Source: Marchantia polymorpha subsp. ruderalis
Lineage: Eukaryota; Streptophyta; Marchantiopsida; Marchantiales; Marchantiaceae
NCBI GenBank assembly: GCA_037833965.1
Contig: AP031354.1
Location: 26,824,001 to 26,888,000 of the forward strand
Length of the DNA: 64,000 bases
Reading direction: 5' to 3'
Shown piece after piece: positions 28,901 through 38,370 of the stretch (its first letter is position 1; each line of letters starts with the position of its first letter). A model generated the notes under the pieces. That model had not been told where the DNA came from, did no database searches, and worked only from the letters and a program-made list of their open reading frames with translations. A program made the position numbers and the translations under genes.

Positions 28901-30126
28901 CGGCGCTACGCCTGCGGCGGACAAGGCGCCGGCATTTGCGCCTGCGCAAAGGCCAAGCACAGCCCCCGCGGACCGATCAAGGGAGCAGCAACAGATGGAG
29001 GAGCGGAGTGACTGTCCGCGGGATGAAATTTCGATGCGCGATGCGCAATCAAACCCCGCGCAGCCACCCTCCGCTCGATCGCCTTCAGCGGCGGGCGTTG
29101 GCGGAAGAGAGGACACAATAGACGACCAACAAGCGAGCGGCGGGGATGCCGCACGGGCACATTCGCCTACCGCCTTAGACATTTTGGCGAAGAGCAGCGA
29201 GGCTGCAGCCGTGCCTTCGCAGGCAGCACACGTCGACGACGTGCAGCCCCACTCGGGTCAGTCGCCGACGCAATCAATGGCGACTGAAATTCTCCACTCG
29301 GATGATGACGACGGAGGCTCCACCGAAGAAATGTCAGGAGCAGGGGACACCGAGGAGGAGGAGGAGGAAATTGTTGGAGCGCCGGCGGCGGCGCTCTCTG
29401 AGCAGGTGATTCCGTTGCTGAGGTACTTGGATCGCAAAGTCGATAAATACGCCGACCCACTTCAGCCGGGATCTTACATCGAGTTAGTGCGCAGGCGGAC
29501 TCGCACTAAAGTCCACACCAGCAAGCTATTAGCTAGAGTGGACCAGGAGTTGAGGGAATTGAAGGAGAAGCATGAATGCTTGTGGGGTCAGTATAAACTT
29601 AATCTGAAATTCTACAAGTACTCCGAGAAGGTGAGGGATGGGAAACTGGAAGAGCTCACCAAGGAGCAGGTGAAGGTCACAGAAGCACTAATTTCTGAGC
29701 AGGCCCAGAATCGGATTTTGTCAGAGGAGCTCGTGCGACAGACGCGGTTGTTGGAACAATGTCAGCTCGCACGGCAGGCGGATGAGGAGGTAATCCGCAG
29801 GCTACAGTCAGAGTGTGGCGAATTGAGAGCGCAACGTGCTGAGGCCGAATCGCAATTAGTGATAGTTGAAGAGGATCGCAGGAAGGAGGCAGATCGCACA
29901 AAGGTGGAGACGGCGAGGCATGTCGCCCATTGTCTCAAGGGCTACGCCCACTGGGAAGTGAAGGCGCAGGAGAAACTCACACTGCGTGAGTTTGAACTTC
30001 GCGCAGCCGGGTTGTTGTCAGGCGACAGTAGGAGTCGGCGGAAGGTAGCAAAGAAGCTCGATGCTTTTCTGTCAAAGGCGCAGGATACCATGTCCGCCCT
30101 CGAAGTGGAGGTGTCCGCGGCGTTGT
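25903..30126 (+). repeat. LTR c, 5' part, plus strand
   Basis: Starts TGTGGTACCCC at 25903, inside LTR b. Leader to 27149, then ORF. The sequence is regular LTR until about 30125, where it turns back on itself (30102-30147). No TATA, R or U5 of this copy follows directly. Confidence 0.85.
27150..30126 (+). pseudogene. LTR c ORF, one nonsense codon and lost C-terminus
   Basis: Same frame throughout. The only premature stop is TAG at 28077-28079, where intact copies have GAG in RENEVD. After it the frame runs through the linker and coiled coil to the fold-back at 30126, and the chimeric frame stops at 30182. It shares linker variants with the LTR b remainder at 33585-35823 (SADTATIATEKGS, FYKYSEKV), marking an older sequence group than element A. 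Confidence 0.8.
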
Positions 30127-30147
30127 CGCCGCGGACACCTCCACTTC
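30102..30147. repeat. Fold-back junction: 21-bp inverted repeat with 4-base loop
   Basis: 30102-30122 and 30127-30147 are perfect reverse complements around TTGT. Up to about 30125 the sequence is normal LTR ORF. The second arm copies the complementary strand, then jumps at 30149 to a point about 750 bp further upstream in the ORF (AAATTGTTGG). This resembles a template-switch or end-joining scar. Confidence 0.85.
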
Positions 30148-30150
30148 CAA

Positions 30151-31038
30151 ATTGTTGGAGCGCCGGCGGCGGCGCTCTCTGAGCAGGTGATTCCGTTGCT
30201 GCGGTACTTGGATCGCAAGGTCGATAAATACGCCGACCCACTCCAGCCGGGATCTTACATCGAGTTAGTGCGCAGGCGGACTCGCACTAAAGTCCACACC
30301 AGCAAGCTATTAGCTAGAGTGGACCAGGAGTTGAAGGACTTGAAGGAGAAGCATGCATGCTTGTGGGGTCAGTACAAGCTTAATCAGAAATTCTACAAGC
30401 ACTCCGAGAAGATGAAGGATGAGAAACTGGGCGAGCTCACCAAGGAGCAGGTGAAGGTCAAGGAAGCACTCAACTCTGAGCAGGCCCAGAATCGGATTTT
30501 GTCAGAGGAGCTCGTGCGACAGACGCGGTTGTTGGAACAATGTCAGCTCGCACGGCAGGCGGATGAAGAGTTAATCCGCAGGTTACAGTCAGAGTGTGGC
30601 GAATTGAGAGCGCAACGTGCTGAAGCCGAATCGCAATTAGTGATAATTGAAGAAGATCGCAGGAAGGAGGCGGATCGCACGAAGGTGGAGACGGCGAGGC
30701 GAGTCGCCCACTGTCTCAAGGGCTACGCCCACTGGGAAGTGAAGGCGCAGGAGAAACTCACACTGCGAGAGTTTGAATTGCGCGCAGCCGGGTTGTTGTC
30801 AGGCGACAGTAGGAGTCGGCGGAAGGTAGCAAAGAAGCTCGATGCCTTTCTGTCGAAGGCACAGGATACCATGTCCGCCCTCGAAGGGGAGGTGTCCGCG
30901 GCGTTGCAGCGGTTGGGACTGCGCAGTCGAGCGGAAGATTGGCAGGGTAGGGAGTTAGTGCGCGGCAGTCGGCCGCGCAGGAGACGTAGTACAGGTTCCG
31001 CGGAGTGTAGTGTAGCGTGGTTCCGCGCAGGCGTGTAG
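30151..31038 (+). pseudogene. LTR ORF C-terminal part in left arm
   Basis: Open from IVGAPAAALSEQ through the complete coiled coil to the normal stop. The N-terminal two thirds are missing because of the junction at 30149. Near-identical to the C-terminus of the protein at 38371-41511. Confidence 0.8.
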
Positions 31039-31074
31039 CGTAGTGCAGTGTAGTGTTAGGTAGGACTTAGAAGG

Positions 31075-31083
31075 TATAAAATA
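31075..31083 (+). promoter_or_regulatory. TATA box, left arm, outer LTR
   Basis: TATAAAATA after the ORF stop, followed by the CCAGGC hairpin (one base altered next to TATA, as at 38326-38334). The R/U5 tail follows to the LTR end at 32047. Confidence 0.55.
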
Positions 31084-32047
31084 TTTCCAGGCGTTTTGCC
31101 TGGGGTTCTTTCCCATCAGAAGTGCAGATCAGGAACCCATTTCCTTTGCGTGTTTGTGTCCTTGAGTTCTGTCACCACGCACGAGGAGTTACAACTTAGC
31201 GTTCCGCATTTTGTAGCTGAAGGCCTTCGGCCGAATGTTCAGAGCTAGTACATTGGTTAGAGACTTGAGTAGTTCGGATCTGCACCTGCGGGTGACTGCC
31301 GATGCTCAGAGCCAGTGACTAGTTAGATACTTGAACAGTTTCGCCCCTACTCCTTCGAGTGTTTCTTTCCGATTGTACTCCTTGGGATTTTTCCCCTGAA
31401 TGCCAAAGTGAAGTTTTGCTACTTCGTGTAAGCCTTGGTTGTAAATTCAGGTTACGCTGCAGCAGGTGCCTTGAGGGTAACCCCTGTAGTATTTCTGGGA
31501 ATGACAAGTGCCTGAGAATTCAAACTCTTCAATAGACTGTTGTTGTGTTACTGGAATGTTTCTCAGTGAGTCCTTCAGTGCGGACCTGTGTTCTCTACGC
31601 GTTTTGTGAGTTGAGAGTGTTGTTCACCGCGTCTGAGTGAATTCGATCCGAAGTAGGCAGTCCAAACCGGGTTTCCTACACTAGCAGCAAGCTAGTGGAA
31701 GTGTTGTAAAAGCCGGAGTTGGAAGTCACTGCCTGCAGCTTTGCCGAGTGTGCTCGCGAGAGACTTCCCCCCTGAAATCTTGAGTAGAGGTCCTAACGGA
31801 TCTCTAGGTTGTGTTTCTGTAGTTTCAGGTGTGTGTGTGTGTGTGTGTGTTACGCTGCACAATGCGACCTCCGAGTGCGCTCCGAGTGGACACGTGCAGT
31901 ATTTCTGGGAGTGACAGTCGCCTGAGAATTCAAACTCATCAATAGTCTGTTAAACGTGACACTTTGTACCCTGTGTGTTCCTCTGTCCCTGTGGGTTCGA
32001 CCTTTCTACCACTATATTGCAGTTTTAGCCTTTAGTGGGTTATTACA

Positions 32048-33584
32048 CTCGTGCGACAGACGCGGTTGTTGGAACAATGTCAGCTCGCACGGCAGGCGGA
32101 TGAAGAGTTAATCCGCAGGTTACAGTCAGAGTGTGGCGAATTGAGAGCGCAACGTGCTGAAGCCGAATCGCAATTAGTGATAATTGAAGAGGATCGCAGG
32201 AAGGAGGCGGATCGCACGAAGGTGGAGACGGCGAGGCGAGTCGCCCACTGTCTCAAGGGCTACGCCCACTGGGAAGTGAAGGCGCAGGAGAAACTCACTC
32301 TGCGTGAGTTTGAATTGCGCGCAGCCGGGTTGTTGTCAGGCGACAGTAGGAGTCGGCGGAAGGTAGCAAAGAAGCTCGATGCCTTTCTGTCGAAGGCACA
32401 GGATACCATGTCCGCCCTCGAAGTGGAGGTGTCCGCGGCGTTGCAGCGGTTGGGACTGCGCAGTCGAGCGGAAGATTGGCAGGGTAGGAAGTTAGTGCGC
32501 GGCAGTCGGCCGCGCAGGAGACGTAGTACAGGTTCCGCCGAGTGTCGTGTAGCGTGGTTCCGTGCAGGCGTGTAGCGTAGTGGAGTGTAGTGCTAGGTAG
32601 GACTTAGAAGGTATAAAATAGTTCCAGGCGTTTTGCCTGGGGTTCTTTCCCATCAGAAGTGCAGATCAGGAACCCATTTCCTTTGCGTGTTTGTGTCCTT
32701 GAGCTCTGTCACCACGCACGAGGAGTTACAACTTAGCGTTCCGCATTTTGTAGCTAAAGGCCTTCGGCCGAATGTTCAGAGCTAGTACATTGGTTAGAGA
32801 CTTGAGTAGTTCGGATCTGCACCTGCGGGTGACTGCCGATGCTCAGAGCCAGTGACTAGTTAGATACTTGAACAGTTTCGCCCCTACACCTTCGAGTGTT
32901 TCTTTCTGATTGTACTCCTTTGGGATTTTTCCCCTGAATGCCAAAGTGAAGTTTTGCTACTTCGTGTAAGCCTTGGTTGTAAATTCAGGTTACGCTGCAG
33001 CAGGTGCCTTGAGGGTAACCCCTGTAGTATTTCTGGGAATGACAAGTGCCTGAGAATTCAAACTCTTCAATAGACTGTTGTTGTGTTACTGGAATGTTTC
33101 ACAGTGAGTCCTTCAGTGCGGACCTGTGTTTTCAGCGCGTTTTGTGAGTTGAGAGTGTTGTTCACCGCGTATGAGTGACTTCGATCCGAAGTAGGCAGTC
33201 CAAACCGGGTTTCCTACACTAGCAGCAAGCTAGTGGAAGTGTTGTAAAAGCCGGAGTTGGAAGTCACTGCCCGCAGCTTTGCCGAGTGTGCTCTTGAGAG
33301 ACTTTCCCCCTGAAATCTTGAAGTAGAGGTCCTAACGGATCTCTAGGTTGTGTTTCTGTAGTTTCAGGTGTGTGTGTGTGTGTGTGTTACGCTGCACTGT
33401 GCGACCTCCGAGTGCGCTCCGAGTGGACACTTGCAGTATTTCTGGGAGTGACAGTCGCCTGAGAATTCAAACTCATCAATAGTCTGTTAAACGTGACACT
33501 TTGTACCCTGTGTGTTCCTCTGTCCCTGTGGGTTCGACCTTTCTACCACTATATTGCAGTTTTAGCCTTTAGTGGGTTATTACA
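32048..33584 (+). repeat. LTR 3' fragment, left arm, inner LTR
   Basis: Begins CTCGT directly after the LTR terminus at 32047; the mirror copy at 37357-37361 reads ACGAG on the plus strand. It continues the ORF at the LVRQTR codons, contains TATA at 32612-32620, and ends at the LTR terminus TTATTACA at 33584. Confidence 0.8.
32051..32575 (+). pseudogene. LTR ORF C-terminal 174 codons, left arm
   Basis: Second half of the coiled coil to the normal stop. It has the SAECRVAWFR ending seen only here and at 36834-37358, with one visible residue difference between the two (QGRKL here, QGREL there). Confidence 0.8.
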
Positions 33585-35823
33585 CGCACTAACTCCCTAC
33601 CCTGCCAGTCTTCCGCTCGACTGCGCAGTCCCAATCGCTGCAACGCCGCGGACACCTCCACTTCGAGGGCGGACATGGTATCCCGCGCCTTCGACAGAAA
33701 AGCGTCGAGCTTCTTTGCTACCTTCCGCCGACTCCTGCTGTCGCCTTACAACAACCCGGCCGCGCCAAGTTCAAACTCACGCAGTGTGAGTTTCTCCTGC
33801 GCCGCCACTTCCCAGTGGGCGTAGCCCTTAAGACAGTGGGCGACACGCCTCGCTGTCTCCTCCTTTGTGCGATCTGCCTCCTTCCTGCGATCCTCTTCAA
33901 TTACCACTAATTGCGATTCGGCCTCAGCACGTTGCGCTCTCAATTCGCCACACTCTGACTGTAGCCTGCGGATTACATCCTCATCCGCCTGTCGTGCGAG
34001 CTGACACTGTTCTAACAACCGCGTCTGTCGCACGAGCTCCTCTAACAAAATCCGATTCTGGGCCTACTCAGAAATTAGTGCTTCTGTGACCTTCACCTAC
34101 TCCTTGGTGAGCTCTTCCAGTTTCCCATTCGTCACCTTCTCGGAGTACTTGTAGAATTTCTGATTGAGTTTATACTGACCCCACAAGTATTCATGCTTCT
34201 CCTTCAATTCCCTCAACTCCTGGTCCACTCTAGCTAGTAGCTTGCTGGTGTGGACTTTAGTGCGAGTCCGCCTGCGCACTAACTCGATGTAAGATCCCGG
34301 CTGAAGTGGGTCGGCGTATTTATCGACTTTGCGATCCAAGTACCTCAGCAACGGAATCACCTGCTAAGAGAGCGCCGCCGCCGGCGCTCCAACAATTTCC
34401 TCCTCCTCCTCCTCGGTGTCCCCTGCTCCTGACATTTCTTCGGTGGAGCCTCCGTCGTCATCATCCGAGTGGAGAATTTCAGTCGCCATTGATTGCGTCG
34501 GCGACTGACCCGAGTGGGGCTGCACGTCGTCAACGTGTGCTGCCTGCGAAGGCACGGCTGCAGCCTCGCTGCTCTTCGCCAAAATGTCTAAGGCGGTAGA
34601 CGAATGTGCCCGTGCTGCATCCCCGCCGCCCGCTTGTTGGTCGTCTACCGTATCCTCTCTACCGCCGACGTCAGTCGCCGAAGGCGATCGAGCGGAGGGT
34701 GGCTGCGCGGGGTTTGATTGCGCATCGCGCACCGAAATTTCATCCCGCGGACAGTCACTCCGCTCCTCCGCCTGTTGCTGCTCCCTTGATCGGTCCGCGG
34801 GGGCTGTGCTTGGCCTGTGCGCAGGTGCAAATGCCGGCGCCTTGTCCGCCGCAGGCGTAGCGCCGCGGACGTCCATCGCCAAAGGCGACATGGCTGGGGG
34901 CCGCTCGCCCGATGTCCCTTGGCCCTGAGGCCCTACCGCCGAAGGCGCATCTACCGGCGGATTACCCGCCAATGGTGCGGCCTCCGCACGCTCCCTGCTC
35001 GTATCTCCTCGGCTCGAAGGCCCTGGCGCCGAAGGCGCAAATCGCGGCGCGTGGTGCGCTGGAGGGTCTGGCCCCGAAGGCCGGTGTCTCGTAGGCGGCT
35101 CTTCCGCCGGCTCCTTCCCCTTCCTACGTTGGAACGGGGGTGATTCCTGCCTGTGCACAGGCGGCACGTGTGGAGGTGACCTGTGCACAGGCGGACTGCT
35201 TCTTCCCACGCGTAGGCGTAGGTCTACGTCCGCTTGTGGTCGTCTGTCCGCGGAGGCTCGTTCGTCCGCGGAGTCTCGCTTGTGCGCAAACGGAACACCT
35301 GTCCGCAACGCACGTGGTAACTCCGGAGGCCCTTGGCCCGTAGGCGGCCTCTCGCCCGTCGAGGCTGCAGCGTGGTCCGTTGCTCCTGCGGATGTCCGCG
35401 CTTCCTCATTCTTCTCTGGCGACGCACTTCCTTTCTCCGTCGCAATCGTCGCCGTGTCCGCGCTGTTGGCTGGTAACACCAGTCTGCGTGCCTTCTGCTT
35501 CGGCCGGCTGTATGAGTCGTACAACGGCCGCGGTCAAATGGGAGCAGAGGGTTCTTGATGCTGCTCCTCTTCGGACTCCTCTCTCCATCGCCGCTTCCGC
35601 GGCGCTCGTGCTGCAGGAGTGTTCCTCCCTTCGTCCCTCCGCCTTGACGGAGTAGAAGTCGGTGACTCCTCTGCATCAATGTCGACCTCATTCTCCCGCA
35701 CATACTTCCCGGGATGGTCGACGGACAACGGCGGGAAACGCGCAAGCTCCGCCGCTGTCAAACAATTCCGTTGTCGATAAAAATTGATGAGGAAAGGAGA
35801 GAGATGGTTTAGAGTTCCCCCCT
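33585..35823 (-). repeat. Palindrome spacer: LTR b remainder on the minus strand
   Basis: Minus-strand LTR interior from the GGTLNHLSPF codons to just before the ORF end. Its upstream end reads AGGGG on the minus strand, the exact duplication expected to the right of LTR c in LTR b. It is cut at 33585, where the left arm ends in an exact LTR terminus. Confidence 0.8.
33585..35823 (-). pseudogene. LTR b ORF, C-terminal part, five stops
   Basis: In-frame stops at 35534-35536 (TGA for CGA), 34364-34366 (TAG for GAG), 34097-34099 and 34064-34066 (TAG for CAG) and 33746-33748 (TAA for TCA), with the reading frame otherwise kept. This decay contrasts with the open frames in element A and the tandem array, and marks LTR b as old. 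Confidence 0.8.
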
Positions 35824-37361
35824 TGTAATAACCCACTAAAGGCTAAAACTGCAATATAGTGGTAGAAAGGTCGAACCCACAGGGACAGAGGAACACACAG
35901 GGTACAAAGTGTCACGTTTAACAGACTATTGATGAGTTTGAATTCTCAGGCGACTGTCACTCCCAAAATACTACAAGTGTCCACTCGGAGCGCACTCGGA
36001 GGTCGCACAGTGCAGCGTAACACACACACACACACACACCTGAAGCTACAGAAATACAACCCAGAGATCCGTTAGGACCTCTACTTCAAGATTTCAGGGG
36101 GGGGAAGTCTCTCGCGAGCACACTCGGCAAAGCTGCGGGCAGTGACCTCCAACTTCGGCTTTTACAACACTCCCACTAGCTTGCTGCTAGTGTAGGAAAC
36201 CCGGTTTGGACTGCCTACTTCGGATCGAAGTCACTCATACGCGGTGAACAACACTCTCAACTCACAAAACGCGCAGAGAACACAGGTCCGCACTGAAGGA
36301 CTCACTGAGAAACATTCCAGTAACACAACAACAGTCTATTGAAGAGTTTGAATTCTCAGGCACTTGTCATTCCCAGAAATACTACAGGGGTTACCCTCAA
36401 GGCACCTGCTGCAGCGTAACCTGAATTTACAACCAAGGCTTACACGAAGTAGCAAAACTTCACTTTGGCATTCAGGGGAAAAATCCCAAAGGAGTACAAT
36501 CAGAAAGAAACACTCGAAGGTGTAGGGGCGAAACTGTTCAAGTATCTAACTAGTCACTGGCTCTGAGCATCGGCAGTCACCCGCAGGTGCAGATCCGAAC
36601 TACTCAAGTCTCTAACCAATGTACTAGCTCTGAACATTCGGCCGAAGGCCTTTAGCTACAAAATGCGGAACGCTAAGTTGTAACTCCTCGTGCGTGGTGA
36701 CAGAGCTCAAGGACACAAACACGCAAAGGAAATGGGTTCCTGATCTGCACTTCTGATGGGAAAGAACCCCAGGCAAAACGCCTGGAACTATTTTATACCT
36801 TCTAAGTCCTACCTAGCACTACACTCCACTACGCTACACGCCTGCACGGAACCACGCTACACGACACTCGGCGGAACCTGTACTACGTCTCCTGCGCGGC
36901 CGACTGCCGCGCACTAACTCCCTACCCTGCCAATCTTCCGCTCGACTGCGCAGTCCCAACCGCTGCAACGCCGCGGACACCTCCACTTCGAGGGCGGACA
37001 TGGTATCCTGTGCCTTCGACAGAAAGGCATCGAGCTTCTTTGCTACCTTCCGCCGACTCCTACTGTCGCCTGACAACAACCCGGCTGCGCGCAATTCAAA
37101 CTCACGCAGAGTGAGTTTCTCCTGCGCCTTCACTTCCCAGTGGGCGTAGCCCTTGAGACAGTGGGCGACTCGCCTCGCCGTCTCCACCTTCGTGCGATCC
37201 GCCTCCTTCCTGCGATCCTCTTCAATTATCACTAATTGCGATTCGGCTTCAGCACGTTGCGCTCTCAATTCGCCACACTCTGACTGTAACCTGCGGATTA
37301 ACTCTTCATCCGCCTGCCGTGCGAGCTGACATTGTTCCAACAACCGCGTCTGTCGCACGAG
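35824..37361 (-). repeat. LTR 3' fragment, right arm (probable LTR c remainder)
   Basis: Begins at the LTR terminus at 35824 and runs to 37361, where the tandem array is inserted (duplication CTCGT on the minus strand). Since AGGGG flanks it at 35819-35823 and also precedes LTR c at 25903, it is most simply the 3' end of LTR c, now inverted. TATA at 36797-36789. Confidence 0.75.
36834..37358 (-). pseudogene. LTR ORF C-terminal 174 codons, right arm
   Basis: Open from the RQTRLLEQ codons to the normal stop, ending SAECRVAWFRAGV. Cut upstream by the array insertion at the EELV codons. Confidence 0.8.
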
Positions 37362-38370
37362 TGTAATAACCCACTAAAGGCTAAAACTGCAATATAGTGG
37401 TAGAAAGGTCGAACCCACAGGGACAGAGGAACACACAGGGTACAAAGTGTCACGTTTAACAGACTATTGATGAGTTTGAATTCTCAGGCGACTGTCACTC
37501 CCAGAAATACTGCACGTGTCCACTCGGAGCGCACTCGGAGGTCGCATTGTGCAGCGTAACACACACACACACACACACACCTGAAACTACAGAAACACAA
37601 CCTAGAGATCCGTTAGGACCTCTACTCAAGATTTCAGGGGGGAAGTCTCTCGCGAGCACACTCGGCAAAGCTGCAGGCAGTGACTTCCAACTCCGGCTTT
37701 TACAACACTTCCACTAGCTTGCTGCTAGTGTAGGAAACCCGGTTTGGACTGCCTACTTCGGATCGAATTCACTCAGACGCGGTGAACAACACTCTCAACT
37801 CACAAAACGCGTAGAGAACACAGGTCCGCACTGAAGGACTCACTGAGAAACATTCCAGTAACACAACAACAGTCTATTGAAGAGTTTGAATTCTCAGGCA
37901 CTTGTCATTCCCAGAAATACTACAGGGGTTACCCTCAAGGCACCTGCTGCAGCGTAACCTGAATTTACAACCAAGGCTTACACGAAGTAGCAAAACTTCA
38001 CTTTGGCATTCAGGGGAAAAATCCCAAGGAGTACAATCGGAAAGAAACACTCGAAGGAGTAGGGGCGAAACTGTTCAAGTATCTAACTAGTCACTGGCTC
38101 TGAGCATCGGCAGTCACCCGCAGGTGCAGATCCGAACTACTCAAGTCTCTAACCAATGTACTAGCTCTGAACATTCGGCCGAAGGCCTTCAGCTACAAAA
38201 TGCGGAACGCTAAGTTGTAACTCCTCGTGCGTGGTGACAGAACTCAAGGACACAAACACGCAAAGGAAATGGGTTCCTGATCTGCACTTCTGATGGGAAA
38301 GAACCCCAGGCAAAACGCCTGGAAATATTTTATACCTTCTAAGTCCTACCTAACACTACACTGCACTACG

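Larger units (their letters stand above)
30149..33584 (+). repeat. Left arm of the large palindrome
   Basis: The reverse complement of 35824-39260. Diagnostic shared variants include SAECRVAWFR in the inner ORF fragment, CACGTGCAG and CAATGCG in U5, and the variant CGTCTGAGTGAATTCG. These tie this arm to its partner rather than to other copies. The arm holds the 3' part of one LTR (30149-32047) and of another (32048-33584). Confidence 0.85.
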
